Below are positions 34,643-43,223 of a stretch of 64,000 nucleotides of DNA, one piece after another (within the stretch, counting starts at the first letter, position 1; every line of letters begins with the position of its first letter). Under the pieces are notes generated by a model, which had not been told where the DNA came from, ran no database searches, and saw nothing but the letters and a program-made list of their open reading frames with translations. Origin of the DNA: Duganella rivi (GTDB lineage: Bacteria > Pseudomonadota > Gammaproteobacteria > Burkholderiales > Burkholderiaceae_D); assembly GCF_009857435.1 (NCBI RefSeq), contig NZ_WWCK01000006.1, positions 331,029 to 395,028 of the forward strand, read 5' to 3'. Position numbers and translations under genes: made by a program.

Positions 34643-34952
34643 CAAAAACCACTTCAGGGTAGAGAGAAATACGAGTTCAGTGTAGGACGCGAAATTCGCT
34701 GTTACAGTCCTTCTTACAAATACTTACTGTCGTGAACGCGAGGGATACACTGCATACAAAACAGCAAACTTGGCGTTTCACCAAGCGGGCATTGGTGTAC
34801 TTTAAATGTCAACGCGAACCGTTGTAAAACCTCGTAAAGGTATAAATCATTTCGTGACGGCTACTACGTTTGCCGGGAATCAGGTTTATACTCAAACTCA
34901 GGCAGGCTGCGGGGCCGCAGTGGCCATCAGAAATCGTTTCGACAGGTGAAAC
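34643..34952. other. Gene-free region between the Spy-like gene and ctpA-like gene
   Basis: Two divergent genes leave a 353-base gap (34600-34952) with AT-richer sequence. On the minus strand a tandem GTAAG-N5-GTAAG lies at 34713-34727 and a possible -10 (TACACT) near 34680, pointing to the Spy-like gene. A small palindrome GCGAA-A-TTCGC lies at about 34689-34699. No protein gene was found. Confidence 0.6.
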
Positions 34953-36398
34953 ATGGGCAAGAAATTAAAGAATTCCGGTCTGGTAGGACTGGGCGTGGTT
35001 GCCGGCGTTGCCATCTCGCTGCAATTCTCCGCCATGGCGCAAAAGCCGATGGATCCGCCGCTGCCGCTGGAAGAGCTGCGCCAGCTGGCCGATGTGTTCG
35101 GCCTGATCAAATCCGATTACGTGGAACCGGTGGAAGACAAGAAGCTGCTGACCGAGGCGATTTCGGGCATGGTGGCCTCGCTCGATCCGCATTCGGCCTA
35201 TCTGGACAAGAAAGCCTATGCTGAACTGCGCGAAGGGTCGCAGGGCAAGTTCGTCGGCCTGGGCATTGAAATCGGCCAGAGCGAAGATGGCTACATCAAG
35301 ATCGTGGCGCCGATTGAAGATTCGCCTGCATGGCGCGCCGGCATCAAGCCGGGCGACCTGATCAGCCGTCTCGACAACACGCCAGTCAAAGGCATGACGC
35401 TGGACGACTCGATCAAGAAAATGCGCGGCGAACCAAACAGCAAGGTCAGCCTGACCGTGCTGCGCAAGGGCGAGGCCGAGCCGCTGGTGTTCAACATCAC
35501 GCGCGAAGAAATCCACCAGAAAAGCGTTAAGGGCAAGCTGGTTGAGCCCGGCTATGCATGGCTGCGCATCTCGCAATTCCAGGAGCCGACCGTGGATGAC
35601 ATGGCGGCCAAGATTATCGAGCTGTACAAGCAAGACCCGAACATCAAGGGCTTGGTGCTGGATCTGCGCAACGATCCGGGCGGCGTGCTGCAAGGCGCGA
35701 TTGGTGTGGCGGCGGCCTTCCTGCCGAAAGATTCGCCGATCGTGTCGACCAACGGCCAGCTGCCGGATCAAAAGCAAATCTTCTACGGCCGTCCTGAATA
35801 CTACGCGCTGCGCAACGACAGCGATGCGCTGGCCAAGCTGCCGGCCGCCGTCAAGCGGGTGCCGATGGTGGTGCTGGTGAATACCGGATCGGCCTCGGCC
35901 TCGGAAATCGTCGCCGGCGCGCTGCAGGATTACAAGCGGGCCGAGATCATCGGTACGCAGACCTTCGGCAAGGGCTCGGTGCAGACCATCCGCCAGCTGA
36001 CCGCCGACACCGCTGTTAAACTGACCACGGCGCGCTACTACACGCCGAATGGCCGCTCGATCCAGGCCAAAGGCATCACGCCGGACGTGCCGGTGGATGA
36101 ATACGCCGACGGCGACGGCCTGAACGCCCTGCGCACCCGCGAAGCCGACCTCGACAAGCACTTGGCCAACGACCGCGAGCAAGAAGGCGAAAAATCCAAG
36201 CGCGACGAACTGGAAGAACAGCTGCGCATCGTGGCGCTGGAGAAAAAACGCAAGCCGCTGGAATATGGCAGCGGCGAAGACTTCCAGCTGCAACAGGCGC
36301 TGAACCACCTGAAAGGCTTGCCGGTACAAACCGCCAAGCCAGCCACGACCGTGGTGTCGGTGGATGCATCGCTCAAAAAGGATTTGGCCAAGAAATAA
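34953..36398 (+). CDS. S41 C-terminal processing peptidase (CtpA/Prc-like)
   Basis: Periplasmic serine protease of 481 residues that trims or degrades envelope proteins. An N-terminal membrane or signal segment (GLVGLGVVAGVAISLQFSAMAQ) is followed by a PDZ domain (FVGLGIEIGQSEDGYIKIVA; AWRAGIKPGDLISRLD). The S41 catalytic core has VLDLRNDPGG, NTGSASASEI (Ser about 314) and TFGKGSVQT (Lys about 339), the Ser-Lys dyad of the family. The C-terminal part (about 390-450) is charged and coiled-coil-like (EQEGEKSKRDELEEQLR). ATG 34953 follows AGGTG. The length and order match CtpA/CtpC-type proteases of betaproteobacteria. A strong inverted repeat follows the stop. Confidence 0.93.
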   Translation: MGKKLKNSGLVGLGVVAGVAISLQFSAMAQKPMDPPLPLEELRQLADVFGLIKSDYVEPVEDKKLLTEAISGMVASLDPHSAYLDKKAYAELREGSQGKFVGLGIEIGQSEDGYIKIVAPIEDSPAWRAGIKPGDLISRLDNTPVKGMTLDDSIKKMRGEPNSKVSLTVLRKGEAEPLVFNITREEIHQKSVKGKLVEPGYAWLRISQFQEPTVDDMAAKIIELYKQDPNIKGLVLDLRNDPGGVLQGAIGVAAAFLPKDSPIVSTNGQLPDQKQIFYGRPEYYALRNDSDALAKLPAAVKRVPMVVLVNTGSASASEIVAGALQDYKRAEIIGTQTFGKGSVQTIRQLTADTAVKLTTARYYTPNGRSIQAKGITPDVPVDEYADGDGLNALRTREADLDKHLANDREQEGEKSKRDELEEQLRIVALEKKRKPLEYGSGEDFQLQQALNHLKGLPVQTAKPATTVVSVDASLKKDLAKK

Positions 36399-36403
36399 AA
36401 ACC

Positions 36404-36487
36404 GGGGTCAGTTCTGCCAATCGCACACGGGCTCTGCCGTACTGGCTGTTACGGCAGAGCCCGTGTGCGATTGGCAGAACTGACCCC
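36404..36487. repeat. Perfect inverted repeat with 38-base arms
   Basis: The arm 36404-36441 is exactly repeated in reverse complement at 36450-36487, with an 8-base spacer (CTGGCTGT). AAAAAC before it and GTTTTTATTTT after it make it terminator-like in both directions. The arms begin and end with GGGGTCAG/CTGACCCC. The length and perfection are far beyond a normal terminator, so it may be a dispersed palindromic (REP/BIME- or MITE-like) element. Confidence 0.9.
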
Positions 36488-36579
36488 GAAGTTTTTATTT
36501 TCCGGTAACGTGCAGGCATATTGTGTAGAATTTGCCTCATTATTGGCGTTAGCCATTTGCTTAATTTGAAAGTTTAATC

Positions 36580-37701
36580 ATGAAACAAGCCGTCATCAGC
36601 GGTACCGGCCTCTACACGCCCGCGCAGTCGATCAGCAACGAAGAACTGGTCGAGTGCTTCAATACCTACGTTGAACAGTTCAACGCCGACAACGCCGCCG
36701 CCATTGCGGACGGCACGGTGACGGCATTGGAACCGTCGAGCGTGGCCTTCATCGAGAAAGCCTCCGGCATCAAGTCGCGCTACGTGATGGAAAAAGCCGG
36801 CATCCTCGATCCGAAACGCATGGTGTCGCATATCCCTGAGCGCGCCGACGACGAACTGTCGCTGCAAGCGGAAATCTGCGTGGCCGCCGCCCAGCAAGCC
36901 ATGGATCGCGCCGGCAAAACCGCCGCCGATATCGACATGGTGCTGGTCGCTTGCTCGAATATGCAACGCGGCTACCCGGCGATGGCCGTGGAAGTGCAAG
37001 AAGCGCTGGGCATCAACGGCTACGGCTTCGATATGAACGTGGCCTGCTCGTCGGCTACCTTCGGCATCCAGCAGGCAGTCGCAGCAGTGCAAAGCGGCCA
37101 GGCGCGCGCGGTGCTGGTGCTGAACCCGGAAATCACCTCGGGCCACCTGAACTGGCGCGACCGCGACAGCCACTTCATCTTCGGCGACGCCTGCACCGCC
37201 ATCATCGTTGAAGCAGCCGAGACCGCCAAGGGCGCGCACCGCTGGGCGATTCTGGACACCAAGCTGAAAACCAGCTTCTCCAACAATATCCGCAACAACT
37301 TCGGCTTCCTGAACCGCTTCGATGAAAACGGCGTTGGCCAGCCGGACAAACTGTTCCGCCAGCAAGGCCGCAAAGTGTTCAAGGACGTGTGCCCGATGGC
37401 CGCCGAGATGATCAAAGACACCGTGGCCAACGCCGGTCTGGAAATCCCGCAGGTCAAGCGCTTCTGGCTGCACCAGGCCAACCTGAACATGAACCTGCTG
37501 ATCAGCCGCATGGTGCTGGGCCGCGACGCCGAGCCGGGCGAAGCGCCGGTGATTCTGGACGAATACGCCAACACCTCGTCGGCCGGTTCCGTAATCGCCT
37601 TCCACAAACACTCGGACGACATGGCCGCAGGTGAGCTGGGCGTCATCTGCTCGTTCGGCGCCGGCTACTCGATCGGCTGCGTGGTGGTGAAGCGCATCTA
37701 A
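36580..37701 (+). CDS. Beta-ketoacyl-ACP synthase III-like (FabH-family) enzyme
   Basis: Condensing enzyme of the thiolase fold, 373 residues, longer than the usual FabH (about 320) by insertions near the N-terminus (about 25-55). The catalytic triad is visible: NVACSSATF (Cys about 156), [10 protein letters not shown] (His about 297) and [10 protein letters not shown] (Asn about 331). It would join an acyl-CoA to malonyl-ACP to start fatty acid synthesis or make a 3-oxoacyl product. No other fab gene is nearby, so a role in housekeeping fatty acid synthesis or in a special lipid cannot be decided. Its stop overlaps the azoreductase-like gene end by four bases in convergent orientation. Confidence 0.9.
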   Translation: MKQAVISGTGLYTPAQSISNEELVECFNTYVEQFNADNAAAIADGTVTALEPSSVAFIEKASGIKSRYVMEKAGILDPKRMVSHIPERADDELSLQAEICVAAAQQAMDRAGKTAADIDMVLVACSNMQRGYPAMAVEVQEALGINGYGFDMNVACSSATFGIQQAVAAVQSGQARAVLVLNPEITSGHLNWRDRDSHFIFGDACTAIIVEAAETAKGAHRWAILDTKLKTSFSNNIRNNFGFLNRFDENGVGQPDKLFRQQGRKVFKDVCPMAAEMIKDTVANAGLEIPQVKRFWLHQANLNMNLLISRMVLGRDAEPGEAPVILDEYANTSSAGSVIAFHKHSDDMAAGELGVICSFGAGYSIGCVVVKRI

Positions 37702-38219
37702 TCGACGAAGCGCAAGTCCTTTAACCCTATCGTCGGCAGGATGGCGCGGAGGTAGGGTTCCAGGAAGTCGGGCTGGCGGTCGCGGGGGCCGCCGCGGCTG
37801 ATGGCGATGTAGACGGGACGGTCGGGCAGCGTGCCGATTTTGCCTTCGGACGTGGAGTTGAAGGTGACGCCGATGCGGACTACGTGATCCAGCCACGCTT
37901 TCAGCGACGATGGCACGGTGAAGTTGTGCATCGGCGTGGCGATCACCAAGGCATCCGCCGCTTTCAGTTCTTCGATCAGCAAATCCGACCAAGCCAGCGA
38001 TGAGCGGCCTACTGCGTGCGCCGCGCCGCCCTGGTAGCGCGCCAGCGTGTTGGAGTACAGGCTGTCCACGTGTGGCAGCGGCTCGGCGCACAAGTCGCGC
38101 AGTACGACACGCGCATCGGGATGCTGCTCGCGCAACTGCGCTATCGCTTTCAATGATAAGCCATAGCTCACCGATTCCTCACCACGCGCACTCGCGCTGA
38201 TGTGCAGTATCTTCTTCAT
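37698..38219 (-). CDS. FMN-dependent NADH-azoreductase-like flavodoxin-fold protein, short
   Basis: Flavodoxin-like quinone/azo reductase of 173 residues. [20 protein letters not shown] and [20 protein letters not shown] are FMN-binding motifs of the AzoR family. Typical members run to about 200 residues and end in an extra helix (EGLA...); this one stops directly after LKDLRFVD, where the gene meets the convergent KAS III-like gene. The end may have been lost or replaced, though the core fold is intact. It overlaps the GNAT gene by four bases (ATGA), so the two are an operon. The MocR regulator is divergent. Confidence 0.8.
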   Translation of the reverse strand: MKKILHISASARGEESVSYGLSLKAIAQLREQHPDARVVLRDLCAEPLPHVDSLYSNTLARYQGGAAHAVGRSSLAWSDLLIEELKAADALVIATPMHNFTVPSSLKAWLDHVVRIGVTFNSTSEGKIGTLPDRPVYIAISRGGPRDRQPDFLEPYLRAILPTIGLKDLRFVD

Positions 38220-38635
38220 GCGAACACCTTCCCAAATCGCAGTGCACCGGGCAGCAGGCCTTCGCGGAAGTAGAAGCGCTGCGCCAGCACGTTGCTTAAT
38301 CCCGTATCAAGCACCAGCCGCGCACATTGAGATTCCTGCGCAAACACGGTCAGCTTCTCCAGCAGCAGCGCGCCCCAGCGGCGGCTGCGGTGCTTTTCCG
38401 CCGCGATCAAATCATCGACGTACAAGAAACGGCCGTACACCGTGTTCTCCTGATAGCGATAACCGGCCAGCGCCACCACTTCCCCCTCATCCCACACCGC
38501 CAGTATGCGGTAGTTCTGCTCGTGCTGACGCATGACCTGCGCCACGAACGCATCTTCCGATACGAGATGCGGACGCAGCTCCTTCATCACCGCGTAGCAG
38601 GCGCGCAGCTCCTGCTCTGTTTCTACGATTTTCAT
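38216..38635 (-). CDS. GNAT-family N-acetyltransferase
   Basis: Protein of 139 residues with the GNAT fold: ILAVWDEGEVVALAGYR (beta strands 2-3), FLYVDDLIAAEKHRSRRWGALLLEKL (acetyl-CoA-binding segment, with RxxGxG-like RRWGAL) and LDTGLSNVLAQRFYFREGL (C-terminal motif). The substrate is unknown. AAAGGA lies upstream of ATG 38635. It is the first gene of a two-gene operon with the azoreductase-like gene. The divergent gene is a MocR/PdxR-type regulator, which often controls its neighbour. Confidence 0.82.
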   Translation of the reverse strand: MKIVETEQELRACYAVMKELRPHLVSEDAFVAQVMRQHEQNYRILAVWDEGEVVALAGYRYQENTVYGRFLYVDDLIAAEKHRSRRWGALLLEKLTVFAQESQCARLVLDTGLSNVLAQRFYFREGLLPGALRFGKVFA

Positions 38636-38714
38636 GGCTTATCCTTTCAAAACGCCATCGTAGGCCGTCAATGGCATAATCCCCAGAGCCATGAAATAAC
38701 ATTTGGAGTAGGCC

Positions 38715-40118
38715 ATGGATTTCCTCCAGCTAGACACCAACGCCGCCGAACCGCTCTACCGCCAGATCTACACCCGCTTCCGCAGCGCCATCGCCGACGG
38801 CTTGCTGCAACCGGGTGATCGCATTCCCGCCGCGCGCGCCCTGGCTGCGGAACTAGGCCTGGCACGCGGCACCGTGGAATCGGCCTATGCGCTGCTGACG
38901 GCGGAAGGCTACGTCGAAGCACGCGGCCAAGCCGGCACCGTGGTCACGCCAGCACTGGCGCGCCACGCGCCGCTATCGCCAACGCCACGCCCGGCCGCCG
39001 CCCGCGACAACCTCGGCGACGCGGCCTCCTCCACCAAGCCGTTCCAGATGGGCATACCGGCGCTGGACGTCTTCCCGCGCAAGGTGTGGGCGCGCCTCGC
39101 CGCGCGCGCAGTGCGCGCCACCGGGCCGCAAGACATGATCTATCCGCCGTGGGCCGGTCTGCCGGAACTGCGCATCGCCATCGCCGCCTACCTGCAACTG
39201 TCGCGCGGGATCGACTGCACGCCGTCGCAAATCTTCATCACCAACGGCTATCGCAACAGCATGGAACTCGTCATGCGCGCCCTGCTCCAACCGGGCGACG
39301 GCGTATGGGTCGAAGATCCCGGCTATCCGCCCACCAGCGACTTGCTGCGCGCAGCAGGCATGCAGCCCACGCCGGTATCGGTGGATGCCGAAGGCTTGAT
39401 GGTGTCGCACGGCGTAGCCACCGCGCCCAAGGCCCGCGCCGCCATCGTCACGCCCGCGCATCAAAGCCCGCTGTGCGTCTCGCTATCGCTGCCGCGCCGA
39501 CTGGCGCTGCTCGATTGGGCAGCGCAGTCGAAAGCATGGATCGTGGAAGACGATTACGACGGCGAGTACCGCTACGTCAGCCGCCCGCTGCCGGCGCTGC
39601 AAAGCCTCGACCGCAACGGCCGCGTGCTGTACTCCGGCACCTTCAGCAAGGTGCTGTTCCCGGCCATCCGATTGGCCTACCTCGTGGTGCCGCCGGCGCA
39701 AGTGCAGCGCTTTGAAGAGATCAGCCGCACCTTTGCCGCCAGTGGGCCGACGCTGATGCAGCACATCGTGGCCGACTTCATGAACGAAGGCCACTTCGCC
39801 CGCCATATCCAGCGCATGCGGCGCCTGTACGCGGAGCGCCGCCAGATCACCGCAGATGGCTTGTCGTCGGTACTGGGCAAGCATATGCAGGTCGATCCGC
39901 AGCCGGGCGGCATGCATCTCGTGCTGCGCATGAAAGGCCATCACACCGATCGCGCACTGGCGGCGCGCATGCGCGAACACGGGATGTCGGCGCTGGCCCT
40001 ATCGGAACGCGGCGTGCTGCCGCATGGCGCATCGGCGCTGCTGCTGGCCTTTACCAACATTGACACCAAAACAAGGGCGCAGGAACTGGGCAAGCGCATA
40101 CTGAAAATCATGGCCTAG
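38715..40118 (+). CDS. MocR/PdxR-family regulator (GntR HTH + aminotransferase domain)
   Basis: Transcription factor of 467 residues. An N-terminal GntR-type winged helix (LYRQIYTRFRSAIADGLLQP; ALAAELGLARGTVESAYALL, residues about 14-65) is linked to a type I aminotransferase-like domain (about 110-460) that binds pyridoxal phosphate. The PLP lysine is in LYSGTFSKVLFPAIRL, with EDPGYP and VEDDYDGEYRY nearby. Proteins of this kind sense PLP or amino-acid adducts; the target here is probably the divergent GNAT/azoreductase operon. ATG 38715. Confidence 0.9.
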   Translation: MDFLQLDTNAAEPLYRQIYTRFRSAIADGLLQPGDRIPAARALAAELGLARGTVESAYALLTAEGYVEARGQAGTVVTPALARHAPLSPTPRPAAARDNLGDAASSTKPFQMGIPALDVFPRKVWARLAARAVRATGPQDMIYPPWAGLPELRIAIAAYLQLSRGIDCTPSQIFITNGYRNSMELVMRALLQPGDGVWVEDPGYPPTSDLLRAAGMQPTPVSVDAEGLMVSHGVATAPKARAAIVTPAHQSPLCVSLSLPRRLALLDWAAQSKAWIVEDDYDGEYRYVSRPLPALQSLDRNGRVLYSGTFSKVLFPAIRLAYLVVPPAQVQRFEEISRTFAASGPTLMQHIVADFMNEGHFARHIQRMRRLYAERRQITADGLSSVLGKHMQVDPQPGGMHLVLRMKGHHTDRALAARMREHGMSALALSERGVLPHGASALLLAFTNIDTKTRAQELGKRILKIMA

Positions 40119-40205
40119 TGCGATAGGCTATTCATGGCCCTTCTTTGATAGTCCATGCGGGCGCACAATGATTCCATCGTAACTAACCAACTGAAGGAAA
40201 TCATC

Positions 40206-40655
40206 ATGAGCAAACGCCTCGAAGTATTCAAATTTGCACCAGCAGCCTACAAAGGACTCAGCGCTGTCAAAGAATACGTGTCGTCGGCCCTGCCGGCCGA
40301 ACTGCTGGAACTGGTCAACCTGCGCGTATCGCAGATCAACGGCTGCGCCTTCTGCATCGACATGCATACCCGCGACCTGCTGAAACAAGGCGTCAAGATT
40401 GACAAGATCGCCCTGCTGCCGGTGTGGGACGAAGCGGCCGCCCTGTTCAGCGCCAAGGAGCAAGCCGCACTGGCCTGGGCCGAAACCGTCACCCGCGTCG
40501 AGCAAACCAAAGTGCCGGACGCCGACTACCAAAAAGCGCTGGCCGTACTGGGCGAACAAGAACTGGCCGACCTCACCGTCGCGGTGGCGCTGATGAATGC
40601 CTTCAACCGTTTCGGCGTCAGCATGCGCATGCAACCGGCCGCATTGGCCGCTTAA
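40206..40655 (+). CDS. AhpD-like carboxymuconolactone decarboxylase family protein
   Basis: Small helical protein of 149 residues of the alkylhydroperoxidase AhpD-like family. It keeps the redox motif CAFCIDMH (Cys about 45 and 48, His about 52), typical of disulfide-relay peroxidases in this family. ATG 40206 has AAGGAA about 7 bases upstream. It stands alone between the MocR gene and the antiporter. A role in oxidative stress is a family-based guess. Confidence 0.88.
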   Translation: MSKRLEVFKFAPAAYKGLSAVKEYVSSALPAELLELVNLRVSQINGCAFCIDMHTRDLLKQGVKIDKIALLPVWDEAAALFSAKEQAALAWAETVTRVEQTKVPDADYQKALAVLGEQELADLTVAVALMNAFNRFGVSMRMQPAALAA

Positions 40656-40725
40656 GTCAAATTGCAGGGCGAATGTGCTACGCTGAGGGTTTCCCGTAGA
40701 TTTTTTGCCAAGGAGCCCCGCACGC

Positions 40726-42453
40726 ATGCCCCACAATATCAGCCTGATTACCACCATCGCCGCCGCACTGGGAGCCGGTCTCCTGTTCGGCTATCTTGCA
40801 ACGCGCCTGAAGCTGCCGGCGCTGGTGGGTTATCTCGCTGCGGGCATTATCATCGGCCCGGCCACGCCGGGCTTCGTCGCGGATACCGCATTGGCCGGCC
40901 AATTGGCCGAAATCGGCGTGATGCTGATGATGTTCGGCGTCGGCTTGCACTTCTCGCTCGATGATCTTTGGGCCGTGCGCAAAGTGGCGCTGCCCGGCGC
41001 GGTGCTGCAAATCGCCGTCGCCACGGCGCTTGGCATGGCACTCGCGCACTACTGGGGCTGGACGATCGGTGGCGGCCTGGTGTTTGGCCTTGCGCTATCA
41101 GTCGCCAGCACAGTGGTGCTGCTACGCGCCCTTGAGGAGCGCGGCATACTCGATAGCTTCAATGGCCGCATCGCAGTCGGCTGGCTGGTGGTGGAAGATT
41201 TAGTCACTGTACTGATGCTGGTGCTGCTGCCGGCGTTGGCCGGTTCGCTCGGCGGTGAAGTGGTTGACGCACATGGCGGCCATGGTGGTGGCGGTGGCGA
41301 TCTGTGGACAACACTAGCCCTCACGCTAGGCCAGGTCGCCGCCTTCATCGTGCTGATGCTGGTGGTTGGCCGCAAACTGTTCCCCTGGATTCTGTGGCAA
41401 GTGGCGCGCACCAATTCGCGCGAGCTGTTCACGCTGTGCGTGATCGCGGCGGCTGTCGGTATCGCCTACGCATCCACCCACTACTTCGGCGTGTCGTTCG
41501 CGCTGGGCTCCTTCTTTGCCGGCATGGTGCTGCGTGAGTCGGCGCTGGCGCATCGTGCCGCTGAAGAATCGCTGCCGCTGCGCGATGCGTTCGCGGTGCT
41601 GTTCTTCGTTTCGGTCGGCATGCTGTTCGAGCCGTCGATTCTGATCGAGCAGCCGCTTAAGCTGCTGGCCGTGGTGCTGATTATCGTAGTCGGCAAATCG
41701 GTGGCCGCCTTCCTGCTGGTGATTGTGCTGCGCTACCCGGCCAAGACCGCGCTGATGGTCTCGGCCAGCCTCGCGCAGATCGGCGAATTCTCCTTCATCC
41801 TTGCTGCACTGGGCCTGTCGCTGAAGCTGATGCCGGTGGAAGGGCAAAGCCTGATCTTGGCCGGCGCCATCATCTCCATCGCCTTGAATCCGGTGGTGTT
41901 CCGCGTGACCAAGCCGCTGGAGCGCTGGTTCAGCACCAACCCTTCGCTGGCGGCGAAATTCGACCGCCCTGCCGACCCGCTGGCCGAGCTGCCGATGTCG
42001 GTGCCGCACGAGCATCTGCGCGGGCAAGTGGTGCTGGTTGGTTATGGCCGCGTAGGCCGCCGCATCGCCGCAGCGCTGAAAGAAAAAGGCATCGCCTTCG
42101 TGGTCGCGGAGCAGAACCGCGAGGTAGTCGATCAACTGCGTAAAGAAGGCATCCACGCCGTGGCTGGCAACGCAGGCGAGCCGGCAGTGCTGATCCAGGC
42201 CCACATCGCGCACGCATCGATGCTGGTGATCGCCACGCCGGACACCTTCCACGTCCGCACCATGATTGAGACTGCGCGCGCGCTCAATCCCAACATCAAA
42301 ACCGTGGTTCGCACCCACAGCGACGAAGAGGCCGACCTGCTGCGCAACGAGCGTGCCGGCGAAATCTTCATGGGCGAACAAGAACTAGCCAAAGGCATGA
42401 CCGCACACGTGCTGGCAAGCCTGAGCCAATCTAACAAAGGTCACGCACACTGA
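40726..42453 (+). CDS. KefB/YbaL-type cation:proton antiporter with TrkA-N domain
   Basis: Inner-membrane CPA2 antiporter of about 575 residues. The N-terminal part (about 1-390) holds about 12 hydrophobic segments (TTIAAALGAGLLFGYLATRL; ALVGYLAAGIIIGP; and others). The C-terminal part (about 425-545) is a TrkA-N/RCK NAD-binding domain starting VVLVGYGRVGRRIAAAL. Such transporters exchange K+ or Na+ for protons. A His/Gly-rich loop (HGGHGGGGG, about 185) lies between membrane segments. ATG 40726 with AGGAG about 10 bases upstream. The following solute-binding protein starts in the stop codon (TGATG). Confidence 0.88.
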   Translation: MPHNISLITTIAAALGAGLLFGYLATRLKLPALVGYLAAGIIIGPATPGFVADTALAGQLAEIGVMLMMFGVGLHFSLDDLWAVRKVALPGAVLQIAVATALGMALAHYWGWTIGGGLVFGLALSVASTVVLLRALEERGILDSFNGRIAVGWLVVEDLVTVLMLVLLPALAGSLGGEVVDAHGGHGGGGGDLWTTLALTLGQVAAFIVLMLVVGRKLFPWILWQVARTNSRELFTLCVIAAAVGIAYASTHYFGVSFALGSFFAGMVLRESALAHRAAEESLPLRDAFAVLFFVSVGMLFEPSILIEQPLKLLAVVLIIVVGKSVAAFLLVIVLRYPAKTALMVSASLAQIGEFSFILAALGLSLKLMPVEGQSLILAGAIISIALNPVVFRVTKPLERWFSTNPSLAAKFDRPADPLAELPMSVPHEHLRGQVVLVGYGRVGRRIAAALKEKGIAFVVAEQNREVVDQLRKEGIHAVAGNAGEPAVLIQAHIAHASMLVIATPDTFHVRTMIETARALNPNIKTVVRTHSDEEADLLRNERAGEIFMGEQELAKGMTAHVLASLSQSNKGHAH

Positions 42454-43223
42454 TGATGAAACGCGTTTTTGCGCCTTGCGCGCTTGCTGTTCTTTTGCAT
42501 GCGGCACCTGCCCAAGCTATCGACAAGACCAAGGAAATTCCAGTCCTCATCGCCGAATCGATCGACCCGCGCGGCGCGCCGCTACCGACGCCGCCCATCA
42601 TCTCCGCCGTCGTCAACCTGCTGGCGGAGGAGACCGGACTGAACCTCGTGATCCGCGCCTACCCATGGCGGCGCGCGCAAGTGATGGCGGAGCAAGGCGA
42701 AGGCCTGCTGTACGGCGCCGCCAGCACGCCGGAGCGGCTGCGCGTATTCAAATTCACCAAGCCGGTGTACGACGCCAATCAATGGCTGGTATCGTCGGCG
42801 CAAGCGCCGCTGATCTTCCACCGCTGGGACGACCTGCGCGACAAAGTAATCTCGATCGGCGTGGGCGGCAAGTACGGCCCGGAGTTTGAAGCGCGGCGCG
42901 AAAAACTGTTCAAGATCGAGCAGGATGCAGCTTCTACTGAAAATCGCCTGAAGATGCTGAGCACTCACCGCGTGGACGCGGTGCTGCTCGACAGCTTCCG
43001 CAATCCGGCGCAACTGAGCGCCAGCCTGAATTGCCGCTTCCCAGGCGACCACTGGGTGGTGTCGGAAAAATCGGTCGGCTTTGAACCGCTGCTGATCGCC
43101 GTCCCGAAAAGCAATCAGCTAAGCAAACTGCTGCCGAAGCTAAACAGCGCCATCACGCGTCTGCACAACAACGGCAGCATGCAAAAAGCCGTCGACAGCG
43201 TCGCCAACATCACTGGCTGCTGA
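42453..43223 (+). CDS. Periplasmic solute-binding-like protein (SBP_bac_3), copy A
   Basis: Secreted protein of 256 residues with a signal peptide (RVFAPCALAVLLHAAPAQA) and a type 3 extracellular solute-binding fold (LNLVIRAYPWRRAQVMAEQG; FTKPVYDANQWLVSS; KVISIGVGGKYG). There is no permease or ATPase gene next to it, so it is either an orphan sensor-type binding protein or works with a distant transporter or receptor. The start ATG overlaps the antiporter stop. A second, clearly related copy lies at 44274-45050, beyond a serine hydrolase on the other strand. Ends in a Cys (NITGC). Confidence 0.78.
   Translation: MMKRVFAPCALAVLLHAAPAQAIDKTKEIPVLIAESIDPRGAPLPTPPIISAVVNLLAEETGLNLVIRAYPWRRAQVMAEQGEGLLYGAASTPERLRVFKFTKPVYDANQWLVSSAQAPLIFHRWDDLRDKVISIGVGGKYGPEFEARREKLFKIEQDAASTENRLKMLSTHRVDAVLLDSFRNPAQLSASLNCRFPGDHWVVSEKSVGFEPLLIAVPKSNQLSKLLPKLNSAITRLHNNGSMQKAVDSVANITGC

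Noticed and set aside
36404-36487. CRISPR repeat or phage att site
   Set aside because: One palindrome only, with no spacers, cas genes or integrase.
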